The notes beneath the pieces were generated by a model that was not told the origin of the DNA, searched no databases, and saw nothing but the letters and a program-made list of their open reading frames with translations. The translations under genes were made by a program, and so were the position numbers. Shown here in pieces: positions 7,871-16,892 of a DNA stretch of 33,902 nucleotides; within the stretch, counting starts at the first letter, position 1, and every line of letters starts with the position of its first letter. This stretch comes from Gammaproteobacteria bacterium (lineage in GTDB: Bacteria; Pseudomonadota; Gammaproteobacteria; Pseudomonadales; Azotimanducaceae), in assembly GCA_027297435.1 (NCBI GenBank), contig JAPUIA010000124.1, positions 1-33,902 on the forward strand, in the 5' to 3' direction.

Positions 7871-8452
7871 CTACTTTTCCCACCTGGTCTTCGGTCCGGC
7901 ATCGGCTGCCGCGGCGTGGGTGCCGCTTCCAATCGCAGTATTGACGTGACAAATGGCAATCGCAAGCGCATCCGCCGCATCCGGCGAGGGCACGCCCGGC
8001 AGGTTCAACAGCACTCGAACCATATGTTGTACCTGGGCCTTACTGGCACGCCCGGTGCCGACAACCGCCTTTTTGACCGCGCGGGCCGCATACTCATACA
8101 CGTCTAAATCGGCGGCAACCCCCGCTGCAATTGCCACACCTCGGGCCTGACCCAATTTCAACGCAGAACTCGGATTGCGCGCCAGAAACACGTCCTCGAT
8201 GGCAAGTACGTCCGCGCCGTGATCACCAATGAGCTTTGCCACACCCAGGAAGATCTCGCCAAGGCGCTGTGGTAGGGCGCCCCTGCTCGGCTTGATGCAC
8301 CCGGAGGCTAGGTAGTTGAGCTGCTTGCCATCGACAGCGATGACTCCGTAGCCGGTAACTCGAGAACCCGGATCGATGCCAAGGACAATGCCCTCAATCT
8401 TCGAAAGCGCTATCGGGAATCTCTCCATTGCTGTAGACGTTCTGTACATCAT
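7871..8452 (-). CDS. ruvC: Crossover junction endodeoxyribonuclease RuvC
   Basis: RuvC dimers cut Holliday junctions. The RNase H-like fold is visible: [14 protein letters not shown] carries the first catalytic Asp (D27 in this frame), [22 protein letters not shown] carries the catalytic Glu, and [15 protein letters not shown] carries the final acidic residues. The start is uncertain. The conserved core begins immediately after the yebC stop (8394). The only ATG codons in frame (8452, 8449, 8428) lie inside yebC and would add 20 or more non-conserved residues. The 8452 start has GGAAG 6 nt upstream. An ATT at 8389 would match homologue length but sits too close to GAGGG. Confidence 0.92.
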   Translation of the reverse strand: MMYRTSTAMERFPIALSKIEGIVLGIDPGSRVTGYGVIAVDGKQLNYLASGCIKPSRGALPQRLGEIFLGVAKLIGDHGADVLAIEDVFLARNPSSALKLGQARGVAIAAGVAADLDVYEYAARAVKKAVVGTGRASKAQVQHMVRVLLNLPGVPSPDAADALAIAICHVNTAIGSGTHAAAADAGPKTRWEK

Positions 8453-9134
8453 CGAGCTCTTCCAGCGCGTCGATCAAGCGCAATAGCTTCTCGGCCTGTG
8501 CGTCATCGCAAGGGCTGGTGGTGGACGGCAGCATCGTGACCTCGGCATGATCCGGCTCCAGCGATGCGACTCTGAGCGCTTCCACCACTTGGCTCAAATC
8601 CTCCCAGGAGGTCGTCACCGACACAGCGCCATCTTCTTCCGCCTCGATATCCTCCGCTCCGGCATCGAGCACGATATCCATGATTTGCTCTTCGTCGGCC
8701 CCCGGAGCGAAGTTGATGACGCCTTGTTTGTTGAACAAGTACGCGACCGAACCATCGGTACCCAAGTTGCCGCCATGCTTTGAAAATGCGTGTCGCACTT
8801 CGGCAACGGTACGGTTGCGGTTATCCGTCATCGCCTCGACAAGTATCGCGACACCGCCCGGCGCATAGCCCTCATAAACAAGCTCTTCGACGTTCGCGCC
8901 GTCCTCGCCTCCGGCGCCCCGCGCAATCGCGCGTTCGATCGTGTCCTTCGGCACGTTCGCGGTCAACGACTTGTCCACCGCGGCGCGCAACCGCGGATTG
9001 TCGTTTACATCACCGCCCCCAAGACGGGCAGCCACAGTGACTTCGCGAAGAATCTTGGTCCACAGCTTGCCGCGCTTGGCGTCCTGCCTCGCCTTGCGGT
9101 GTTTGATGTTGGCCCATTTACTATGTCCAGCCAT
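8394..9134 (-). CDS. yebC: YebC/PmpR-family protein (TACO1-like)
   Basis: This family of cytosolic proteins was long annotated as transcriptional regulators and has more recently been linked to relieving ribosome stalling at proline stretches. The 246-residue protein starts with the diagnostic [18 protein letters not shown]. It contains [26 protein letters not shown] and the mid-domain [21 protein letters not shown] longer frame extends 22 codons upstream, but the family motif begins at this ATG. The gene sits 16 nt after aspS and before ruvC, a conserved gammaproteobacterial order. Its last ~59 nt may overlap the ruvC start. Confidence 0.95.
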   Translation of the reverse strand: MAGHSKWANIKHRKARQDAKRGKLWTKILREVTVAARLGGGDVNDNPRLRAAVDKSLTANVPKDTIERAIARGAGGEDGANVEELVYEGYAPGGVAILVEAMTDNRNRTVAEVRHAFSKHGGNLGTDGSVAYLFNKQGVINFAPGADEEQIMDIVLDAGAEDIEAEEDGAVSVTTSWEDLSQVVEALRVASLEPDHAEVTMLPSTTSPCDDAQAEKLLRLIDALEELDDVQNVYSNGEIPDSAFED

Positions 9135-9150
9135 GTATAGACAGATCCGC

Positions 9151-10908
9151 CTAGGGCGTTCGGGTGCGGATATGTAGCTCACGCAGCTGCTGTTCGTCAA
9201 CCGGACTGGGAGCAGCCATCATCAGACAAGCAGCCGTCTGCGTTTTTGGAAAGGCAATGACGTCGCGGATCGCCTGGGTGCCGGTCATGATCATGAGCAA
9301 GCGATCCAGGCCAAGCGCAATGCCGCCATGCGGCGGGCAGCCATGCTTCAACGCATCGAGCAGAAAGCCGAACTTGCTTTCACCCTCCTGGCCCATGCTC
9401 ATCGCCTCGAACACGGCTCTTTGCATTGCTTCGGTATGAATCCGCAAGGAACCACCGCCGAGTTCGTAGCCGTTCAACACGATATCGTACGCCGCGGCCC
9501 CAGCGCTTAGAGGATCTGCGAGCAATGCCTCGGGAGAGCATAAAGGCTGCGTAAACTGATGGTGCACGGCCTGCACAGCACCACCCTGGCCTTCTTCGAA
9601 CATGGGCCAATCGACGACCCAAAGGGGCGCGAAGCCTTCGGCGATCAGCCCTAGCTCTCGACCCAATTCATTGCGAAGCGCGCCCAACGCATCGTTGACC
9701 ACGCCCGTCTTGTCCGCACCGAAGAAAACGATATCGCCATCGACAGCAGCGACCCGTTGCAACACCGCGCTCACGACCTGGTCGGGCAGGAACTTCAATA
9801 TGGGTGATTGCAAACCGTCCATGCCCGCGTTCAGATCGTTCACCTTGATGTAGGCGAGGCCCCTGGCGCCATAGCGTGCAACGAAGTCGGCGTAACCGTC
9901 GATTGTCTTGCGCGTAAGTTGGCCGCCACCGGGGGCTCTCAGCGCCACCACTCGGCCTTTCGGATCGTTGGCGGGACCGTTGAACACCTTGAACTCGACC
10001 GTCTGCATGAGGTCGCCGATATCGGTAAACGTCAGCGGATTGCGTAAATCGGGTTTATCGCTACCGTACAGGCGTAAGCACTCATCCCACGCGAGCACCG
10101 GAAACGGCTCGAGTTCAACCTCCAACAGTTCGCTGAACAGGCGCTTCAACATGCCCTCTGTGAGATCCATGATGTCCTGCTCGCGGACGAATGAAGCCTC
10201 GATGTCTATCTGGGTGAATTCGGGCTGCCGGTCGTGGCGCAGATCTTCATCCCGGTAGCAACGGGCGAGCTGGTAGTACTTGTCCATGCCGGCCATCATC
10301 AAAAGCTGTTTGAACAGCTGCGGCGATTGCGGCAACGCGAAGAACTCGCCCGGATGCGTACGGCTCGGCACCAGATAGTCCCGTGCTCCTTCCGGCGTTG
10401 CCCGGGTCAATGTCGGGGTTTCAATTTCCCAATAGCCGTTTGCTTCGAGGTAGCCACGCGTAACGCTCGACACCCGCGCCCGCATGTGTAGGCGTTTCTG
10501 CATTTCCGGCCGTCTGAGATCGATATAGCGATAACGCAGCCGTACGTCCTCGCCGGCCTCGGAATATTCGTCGAGCTGGAACGGCGGCGTTGCCGAAGGG
10601 TTGAGTATCTCGAGCTCGTGTCCCAAGACCTCGATTTCGCCGGTCGCCATATTGGGATTTTCTGCCCCATCCCGTCGTGGCCGCACCTTGCCCGACATCC
10701 GCAACACGAACTCGTTGCGCACGCGATCCGCAGTTTGGAAACTCTCCTCGGTGTCGGGGTCGTAGACCACTTGCACGATGCCGGTCCGATCGCGGATGTC
10801 GAGAAAGATCACGCCACCATGGTCCCGACGACGATGTACCCAGCCGTACAACTCGACTTGTTCTCCAACGTGAGAGGCGTTCAACACCCCACAGTAGTGC
10901 CTATGCAT
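9151..10908 (-). CDS. aspS: Aspartyl-tRNA synthetase, probably non-discriminating (Asp/Asn)
   Basis: AspS charges tRNA-Asp, and in non-discriminating forms also tRNA-Asn. The 585-residue class II enzyme has an N-terminal OB anticodon-binding domain ([20 protein letters not shown]), class II motif 2 ([21 protein letters not shown]), the bacterial insertion domain (about 290-410) and motif 3 ([12 protein letters not shown]). Residue 30 is His in the RRRDHGG motif, as in the Pseudomonas aeruginosa non-discriminating enzyme; E. coli has Leu there. ATG 10908 has GGGGA about 8 nt upstream and fits homologues. A TTG at 10923 would add five residues. The start follows the fmdB-type gene by about 66 nt. 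Confidence 0.96.
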   Translation of the reverse strand: MHRHYCGVLNASHVGEQVELYGWVHRRRDHGGVIFLDIRDRTGIVQVVYDPDTEESFQTADRVRNEFVLRMSGKVRPRRDGAENPNMATGEIEVLGHELEILNPSATPPFQLDEYSEAGEDVRLRYRYIDLRRPEMQKRLHMRARVSSVTRGYLEANGYWEIETPTLTRATPEGARDYLVPSRTHPGEFFALPQSPQLFKQLLMMAGMDKYYQLARCYRDEDLRHDRQPEFTQIDIEASFVREQDIMDLTEGMLKRLFSELLEVELEPFPVLAWDECLRLYGSDKPDLRNPLTFTDIGDLMQTVEFKVFNGPANDPKGRVVALRAPGGGQLTRKTIDGYADFVARYGARGLAYIKVNDLNAGMDGLQSPILKFLPDQVVSAVLQRVAAVDGDIVFFGADKTGVVNDALGALRNELGRELGLIAEGFAPLWVVDWPMFEEGQGGAVQAVHHQFTQPLCSPEALLADPLSAGAAAYDIVLNGYELGGGSLRIHTEAMQRAVFEAMSMGQEGESKFGFLLDALKHGCPPHGGIALGLDRLLMIMTGTQAIRDVIAFPKTQTAACLMMAAPSPVDEQQLRELHIRTRTP

Positions 10909-10974
10909 CTGAGCCGTCCCCAACGCCGGACGTTTCGGACATTGCCGATACGGAAATTTTGACGGTTTCGAGCA

Positions 10975-11340
10975 CTAGTCCGACGAGGCCGCTTTCGACT
11001 CGGACTTGCTACTGCTGGATTTATCGCCGGTCTTGTTCTTGGAGCTAGAATCGCTCGAACCGCTGCTGTCGCCAGATTTGACTTCTTTCTTTTCGGCGGG
11101 CTTATCGGCGGACTTGTCGGTGGGCGCGTCGTCGCTGGATGAGACGTTGCGCTTGCTACCGGATTTGAAATCGGTTTCGTACCAGCCACTACCTTTCAGA
11201 CGAAAATGGGTAGCCGAAATCTTCTTTCTCAGGCTGTCGTTCTCGCAGGTAGGACACGCGACGAGCGGCGTATCACTCAACTTCTGCATGGCCTCCATCT
11301 CGTGGCCACAATTTTCACAACGATACTCGTAGATCGGCAT
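10975..11340 (-). CDS. FmdB-family zinc-ribbon protein with Ser/Lys/Asp tail
   Basis: The protein begins MPIYEYRCENCGHEME and has a zinc ribbon made by C9, C12 and the pair in ACPTCEND, which is the FmdB/CxxC_CXXC_SSSS putative regulatory domain. Its function in bacteria is not established. The ~121 residues comprise about 60 of folded domain (ending near GSGWYETDF) and about 55 of low-complexity Ser/Asp/Lys/Glu tail with no predicted fold. TAAGGA lies 7 nt before this ATG, which is why it was preferred over a start 12 codons upstream. It is the first gene of the minus-strand aspS block, as in many gammaproteobacteria, and diverges from proS. Confidence 0.85.
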   Translation of the reverse strand: MPIYEYRCENCGHEMEAMQKLSDTPLVACPTCENDSLRKKISATHFRLKGSGWYETDFKSGSKRNVSSSDDAPTDKSADKPAEKKEVKSGDSSGSSDSSSKNKTGDKSSSSKSESKAASSD

Positions 11341-11517
11341 CGATGATTCCTTACCGGATTTGCGCGAGCCGCGCATGATCTACAAAAAACTAGTAAAAAT
11401 ACAGTGGTTTGCACCGCTTTTAGGCAAAGGCACCGCGAATAACGTCGTGCGGCTTTTTTTTCGCACCGCGTTTTTGTTCTAATGCCGGCACCTCTCGAAC
11501 GCATAAGAGCCGAAACC
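11341..11517 (+). promoter_or_regulatory. Divergent promoter region between the fmdB-type gene and proS
   Basis: These 177 bp separate two outward-facing genes, so promoters for both are expected. On the minus strand TTGCCT, an 18-bp spacer and TGTATT (11398-11427) is a weak sigma-70-like candidate for fmdB. On the plus strand TCTAAT near 11479 resembles a -10 box but has no good -35. The 7-mer GCACCGC occurs three times in direct orientation (11411, 11430, 11463). A T8 run near 11453 is not preceded by a stable hairpin. Confidence 0.35.
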
Positions 11518-13212
11518 ATGCGGCAGAGCCACCTGCTCATACCTACGATCAAGGAAAACCCCAGCGATGCCGACGTTGCGAGCCATCGCTTGATGTTGCG
11601 AGCCGGCATCATCCGCCAGGTCGCTTCCGGCCTCTATACCTGGCTACCACTCGGGGTTTTGGTGCTACGCAAGATCGAGGCCATCGTGCGCGAGGAACTG
11701 CTCAGGAGCGGCGCCCAGGAGGTGTTGATGCCTGTCATGCAACCGGCCGAACTCTGGCAGGAAAGCCGACGGTGGACGAAAATGGGTCCCGAGATGATGC
11801 GTCTGCAGGATCGCCATCAGCGCGATTTCTGCTTGGGTCCCACCCACGAGGAAATCATTACCGACCTGTTCCGCCGCGTGATTCACAGCTACAAGCAGCT
11901 GCCATGCAACTTTTTTCAGATTCAGACGAAATTTCGCGACGAAATTCGTCCAAGATTCGGCGTCATACGGGCCCGTGAATTCACGATGAAGGACGGCTAC
12001 TCGTTTCACATCGACCAAGCTTCTTTCGACGCTACCTACGCGGAAATGTACGACTGCTATAGCCGCATTTTCACCAGAATGCAGCTCGATTTTCGAGCGG
12101 TGGAAGCAGACACGGGCAACATCGGCGGATCCAATTCCCACGAGTTTCATGCTCTCGCGGACACCGGCGAGGACACGATCGCGTACGCGACCGAGGGCGA
12201 CTACGCGGCTAATTTGGACAAGGCTGTCGCCGCCCCACCGCCCGCGCGACCCGAACCGAGCGAACCGATGATCGAGGTCGCGACCCCCGGCCAGACGAGC
12301 ATTGGGGCCGTAGCGAGATTTCTCGAAAGAACCGAGTCGACGTGTGTAAAGACCTTGATCGTCAAAGGTACAGAATCGCTGGTGGCGCTGATCCTACGCG
12401 GCGACCACGAGCTCAACGTCATCAAGGCCCAGAAACTGGATGGCGTGCTCCAGCCCCTAGAATTCGCGATGGACGAGGAGGTCAATGCCGCCACCGGCGC
12501 CTACCCGGGTTCTATCGGCCCGGTCGGGTTGCAATTGCCACTGTATGTCGATCCCGAGGCGGCAGCGATCGCCGATTTTGTATCCGGCGCAAATCGCGAC
12601 GGCTATCACCATCAGGGCGTGAATTGGGGACGCGATGTTCCGTTGGCAGACGCACAAGTCGTCGATATGCGTAACGTCGTACCGGGAGACAAGGCTCCCA
12701 ACGGACAGGGCGTAATCGAGTTTTTACGGGGAATCGAAGTAGGCCACATTTTCCAGTTGGGAAGCATCTATAGTGAGCCCATGCAAGCGACGGTCCTCGA
12801 TCAGCATGGCAACGACGTTGCCCCAATCATGGGCTGCTACGGTATCGGCATTACCCGCCTGGTCGCGGCAGTCATAGAACAGAACCACGATGACGATGGC
12901 ATCTGTTGGCCAGAACCGGTAGCGCCGGTTCGGTTGCACATTCTGGCACTCAATTACCCCAAATCAGACGCGGTCCGCGCCGCGGCCGACGATCTTTACG
13001 CGCGCTGCCAAGCTCATGGAATCGAAGTGTTGTTCGATGACCGGGACGAGCGTCCTGGAGTAAAGTTCGCCGAGGCCGATTTGATCGGCATACCCCATCG
13101 AATAATCGTCGGCGAGCGTGGTCTCAAGGAAGGCAACGTGGAATATCGTCTACGAACGCTGCCGGATGCAGACGTCGTCCCGTTCGATGACGTGTTGGCC
13201 AAACTTGGGTAG
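11518..13212 (+). CDS. proS: Prolyl-tRNA synthetase, bacterial type with editing domain
   Basis: ProS charges tRNA-Pro in the cytosol. The 565-residue class II enzyme starts MRQSHLLIPTIKENPSDADV. It has motif 1 around ASGLYTWLPLGVLVLRKIEAIVREE, motif 2 with FRDEIRPRFGVIRAREFTMKDGYSFH (about 140-165), the INS editing domain inserted at about 225-385 (TCVKTLIVKG ... GYHHQGVNWGRD), motif 3 (GCYGIGITRLVAAVIEQ, about 440) and a C-terminal anticodon-binding domain. ATG 11518 was chosen over one 36 nt upstream because it fits homologues and has AAGAG about 8 nt before it. A lytic transglycosylase gene follows after only 4 nt. Confidence 0.97.
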   Translation: MRQSHLLIPTIKENPSDADVASHRLMLRAGIIRQVASGLYTWLPLGVLVLRKIEAIVREELLRSGAQEVLMPVMQPAELWQESRRWTKMGPEMMRLQDRHQRDFCLGPTHEEIITDLFRRVIHSYKQLPCNFFQIQTKFRDEIRPRFGVIRAREFTMKDGYSFHIDQASFDATYAEMYDCYSRIFTRMQLDFRAVEADTGNIGGSNSHEFHALADTGEDTIAYATEGDYAANLDKAVAAPPPARPEPSEPMIEVATPGQTSIGAVARFLERTESTCVKTLIVKGTESLVALILRGDHELNVIKAQKLDGVLQPLEFAMDEEVNAATGAYPGSIGPVGLQLPLYVDPEAAAIADFVSGANRDGYHHQGVNWGRDVPLADAQVVDMRNVVPGDKAPNGQGVIEFLRGIEVGHIFQLGSIYSEPMQATVLDQHGNDVAPIMGCYGIGITRLVAAVIEQNHDDDGICWPEPVAPVRLHILALNYPKSDAVRAAADDLYARCQAHGIEVLFDDRDERPGVKFAEADLIGIPHRIIVGERGLKEGNVEYRLRTLPDADVVPFDDVLAKLG

Positions 13213-13216
13213 CACG

Positions 13217-13840
13217 GTGCGCTGTCTTGTCATCACCTGTTGGTTGTGCTTTGCGACAACACTGTCTGCCGAAGACATCGATCGGATCCTTATCGAAAAA
13301 CTCGCCGAGACGATGGCAAAGGACTACGAGGCGACGGATCGATACGATACGGAAGTATGGCTCAAAGCGTCCGATGCGCGCCTCAAAGGCTACCTCGACA
13401 GCCCCGATGAACGGCTAACCCTGCTACATACCGTGTACCGCGAAGCTCAACGACAAAACCTCGACCCAGATTTGGTGCTCGCCGTCATGCAGGTGGAAAG
13501 TGCTTTCGACCGTTACGCGGTCTCTCGGGTCGGCGCCCAAGGCCTGATGCAAGTGATGCCGTTCTGGCGTTTGGAAATCGGACGGCCCCAAGACAACCTC
13601 ACGCATATGCACACCAACATTCAGTACGGCACGACGATCTTGGCCCACTATCTCGAAGCCAGCGAAGGCGATTTGGTCGACGCACTTGCCCGCTACAACG
13701 GCAGCCGAGGCCGGCTCCAATATCCCGAACTGGTCGTATCGGCTTGGCGCAAGGTCTGGCGCCATAAACCCCGCGAAGACCTACCCGCGTTGCAAGCGAG
13801 CTGCGAAAACTACGGACTTCGCGCTTGCCGGTTCCAGTAG
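13217..13840 (+). CDS. Small secreted lytic transglycosylase (SLT domain)
   Basis: This family cleaves the MurNAc-GlcNAc bond of peptidoglycan with 1,6-anhydro product formation. The 207-residue precursor has a short hydrophobic signal peptide (about residues 3-18, ending LSA-EDID). A helical region comes next, then the SLT domain with catalytic Glu94 in VMQVESAFDRYAVSRVGAQGLMQVMPFW and the later motif DALARYNGSRGRLQYPE. The GTG start at 13217 is 4 nt after the proS stop, has little Shine-Dalgarno support and may depend on proS translation. The C-terminal 40 residues include two Cys (CENYGLRAC) that could form a disulfide. It converges on the thioredoxin gene with 24 nt between stops. Confidence 0.88.
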   Translation: MRCLVITCWLCFATTLSAEDIDRILIEKLAETMAKDYEATDRYDTEVWLKASDARLKGYLDSPDERLTLLHTVYREAQRQNLDPDLVLAVMQVESAFDRYAVSRVGAQGLMQVMPFWRLEIGRPQDNLTHMHTNIQYGTTILAHYLEASEGDLVDALARYNGSRGRLQYPELVVSAWRKVWRHKPREDLPALQASCENYGLRACRFQ

Positions 13841-13864
13841 CAGCGGCCGGGCCGACCCCAAATA

Positions 13865-14305
13865 TTACTGCATGGCGGCGGTGAGGGTCGCAACGGTCTG
13901 CGGGCCCTGCAGTTGCCGGTGCAGGTTGCCTTCCGGATCGATGAGCATCGTCGCCGGCAGCACCGCGGGCAGATCATAGCCCCAATGTTCACGAGGATCG
14001 TCGACCAGCACCGGGAAATCGATGCCCATACGTTCGATGACTTCCTCGAGCTTTTCGCCAACGAGCCCGTCGTAGTTGACCCCAAGTACCACCAGACCGG
14101 TGCTCGCACGCTCTCTGTGCAGGGCGTTGAGTTCCGGTATCTCGACACGGCAGGGCGCGCACCACTCTGCCCAGTAGTTGACGATAAGCCAACGGCCATC
14201 CCAGTGAGAAAGCTTGGTACTACGGCCATCGGCCAGGGCAACAGAGCTTTCCCCACTGCAGCCGACCAACACGCTCAACAAGACTGCCAATGTCAATTGC
14301 TTCAC
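13865..14305 (-). CDS. TlpA-like thiol-disulfide lipoprotein
   Basis: This is a membrane-anchored periplasmic thioredoxin of the TlpA/ResA group. The 146-residue precursor has a signal peptide with lipobox LVGC (C16). It then has the thioredoxin fold with active site WC49-A-P-C52 in VNYWAEWCAPCRVEIPEL and a cis-proline region LPAVLPATMLIDPEG. Such proteins reduce or oxidise cysteines of exported proteins, often in cytochrome c maturation, but no partner genes are nearby and the substrate cannot be named. Its ATG overlaps the yihY stop by 4 nt, so it is expressed after the membrane protein. Confidence 0.88.
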   Translation of the reverse strand: MKQLTLAVLLSVLVGCSGESSVALADGRSTKLSHWDGRWLIVNYWAEWCAPCRVEIPELNALHRERASTGLVVLGVNYDGLVGEKLEEVIERMGIDFPVLVDDPREHWGYDLPAVLPATMLIDPEGNLHRQLQGPQTVATLTAAMQ

Positions 14306-15522
14306 TGCGCACTTCCAAAAACACTATCCAAACTTGCCGACATCTCATTCGACCCGAATTGCGCCATACTTCTCAAGGGTTGCGTCACGCGGTCCATACC
14401 TTTTACAAGATCCAGGCGCTTCGCGTCCAACCCCTCGGGCAACTTCTGATAAAGATCCCACAACGTCAGTCCCTTCAGGTTGCGGCCCAATACCCAGCGT
14501 TCGTCCTCGGTCTGATTCAACAGCTTAAGATCCTGTAGGACAGCGAAGATACGATCATGTTCCTCGCGATTTAGAGCCACTCGCTGGTTGATGTCGAGGG
14601 CGGTAACGGACTGTCCTTGCATATGCGAGTCATAGAGGAGCTGCAAGATACGAGCACACTTTACGAGCTCGGGTTCGCGCTCCTCACCCTCGTCGTCACG
14701 TCTCAGCGACAGGGTGCGCACGAAGATGGCACCGCTCAAAATCAACACCCATACCAAGTACAGCCAAGCGAGAAACAACGGTACGGCGGCGAATGTCCCG
14801 TAGATCGGCTCGATGGACGTGTTGGTGACGATCCACTTGAAGATCTCTTTGGCCAGTTCAAACAAACCAGTCGTCAACAACCCTCCCAAAACCGCATGCT
14901 TGAGGGGTACATGACAGTTCGGGACGGCGTAGTACAGCACGGTGAAGCCGGCGGTGCCGGACAGCAGTGGCAAGTATTCGAGCACGGCCTCCCCTACGCC
15001 GATCGTGTCGAGGTCGGTGAGGAGCGGCAGCGACGTCAGGTAGATGCTCACGAACAAACCGCCCGCGATCAGTGGCGGTCCCAGGGACAGCACGCCCCAG
15101 TACAGCAGGAGCCTTTGCAATCCGCGCCGGGGTTCCGGCACCCGCCAGATCATGTTGAACGCCCTCTCCAACGTAACCAACATGAGAAACGCCGTGAGGA
15201 ACAAGAAGCTGAAACCGGCAACGGTCAGATTGCGGGCGCGTTCGGAAAACTCTATCAACTTGTCGCGCACCAATGCGCTGCTGTCGGGCACGAAGTTCTC
15301 GAACACAAAGCTCTGGATGCGTTGCCCGATGCTGTCGAACTCGGGCAGCAACGAAAACATGGTGTAGGTGACCGTCATCATCGGTACCACCGCGAACAGC
15401 GTCGTGTAGGTCAGCGCGCCCGCACTCGACAGGCAATCATGAGCGAGAAACTGTTCCAGCATCTGCCCGGCATGCCACCGAACGCTGACATAACCGCGCT
15501 CAATCCAAGCTCTGTGCTCCAT
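14302..15522 (-). CDS. YihY/BrkB-family inner-membrane protein
   Basis: YihY-family proteins are polytopic inner-membrane proteins, once misassigned as RNase BN, whose biochemical role remains unclear. The 406-residue protein opens with ...LSSAGALTYTTLFAVVPMMTVTYTMF, a family signature. It has about six transmembrane segments between residues 35 and 285 and the conserved PNCHVPLKHAVLGGLLTTGLFELAK. A cytoplasmic C-terminal extension of about 120 residues resembles a winged-helix region, as seen in the longer family members. The gene is divergent from arsC (59 bp apart) and its stop overlaps the TlpA-like gene by 4 nt. Confidence 0.9.
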   Translation of the reverse strand: MEHRAWIERGYVSVRWHAGQMLEQFLAHDCLSSAGALTYTTLFAVVPMMTVTYTMFSLLPEFDSIGQRIQSFVFENFVPDSSALVRDKLIEFSERARNLTVAGFSFLFLTAFLMLVTLERAFNMIWRVPEPRRGLQRLLLYWGVLSLGPPLIAGGLFVSIYLTSLPLLTDLDTIGVGEAVLEYLPLLSGTAGFTVLYYAVPNCHVPLKHAVLGGLLTTGLFELAKEIFKWIVTNTSIEPIYGTFAAVPLFLAWLYLVWVLILSGAIFVRTLSLRRDDEGEEREPELVKCARILQLLYDSHMQGQSVTALDINQRVALNREEHDRIFAVLQDLKLLNQTEDERWVLGRNLKGLTLWDLYQKLPEGLDAKRLDLVKGMDRVTQPLRSMAQFGSNEMSASLDSVFGSAQ

Positions 15523-15581
15523 TGCCCGTTCTCTGTTCGGTTGATTTAATGGGCGTTGAATCCATCAGCATTACAAAGACC

Positions 15582-16539
<958 letters not shown>

Positions 16540-16559
16540 AGCGCGTCAACACGCTGCCG

Positions 16560-16889
16560 TCAGTGGATGATCGGTGGCGGCGCTGTCTGGGATTCCTCTT
16601 CGACGCTTTGGACCGCGTAGCGCCGCGTCGTGACCTCACCATTCAATATCGCCGGCAGCTCTTTGAGAAACTCGTCCATGTGGTCGGATTGAAAGTGCGC
16701 CATCAAGGCTTCCATCGACTCCCACTCTTGAAACAACATCAGCGTATTTGGATCCGAGAGCCCAACAAAAAACTCATAGGAAATACAGCCTATCTCGGCA
16801 AGCGTTGCCTCGGTCATGCGCCTGGCAAGCCGCAGAGCCTCCTCGCGGCTGTCCGGTTTGATGGGAATTTTGCCGTGGACGATGATCAT
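16560..16889 (-). CDS. Antibiotic biosynthesis monooxygenase (ABM)-fold protein
   Basis: This is a small dimeric ferredoxin-like alpha/beta-barrel protein of the ABM/YgiN family, whose members include quinol monooxygenases and many uncharacterised proteins. The 109 residues contain IIVHGKIPIKPDSREEALRLARRM, EIGCISYEFFVGLSDPNTLMLFQEWESMEALMAHFQSDH and a C-terminal strand, as expected. It starts 3 nt after the prpE stop and is the last gene of that unit, so it may act on a product or by-product of the same pathway. The substrate is not predictable from the sequence. Confidence 0.8.
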   Translation of the reverse strand: MIIVHGKIPIKPDSREEALRLARRMTEATLAEIGCISYEFFVGLSDPNTLMLFQEWESMEALMAHFQSDHMDEFLKELPAILNGEVTTRRYAVQSVEEESQTAPPPIIH

Positions 16890-16892
16890 GCG

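Noticed and set aside
9135-9200. Upstream extension of yebC by 22 codons
   Set aside because: The family begins exactly at MAGHSKW, and the extension runs into the end of aspS.
11440-11475. Intrinsic terminator at the T8 run before proS
   Set aside because: The preceding bases do not form a stable stem. GTGCG and CGCAC flank the T-run instead of preceding it.
14617-15549. 310-codon open frame opposite the YihY-family gene
   Set aside because: It is the antisense reading of a well-supported membrane protein; the product is Q/H/R-rich as expected for a shadow frame.
16540-16559. Terminator between wrbA and the ABM-fold gene
   Set aside because: Only a 5-6 bp imperfect stem (AGCGCG/CACGCT) is present and no T-tract follows.
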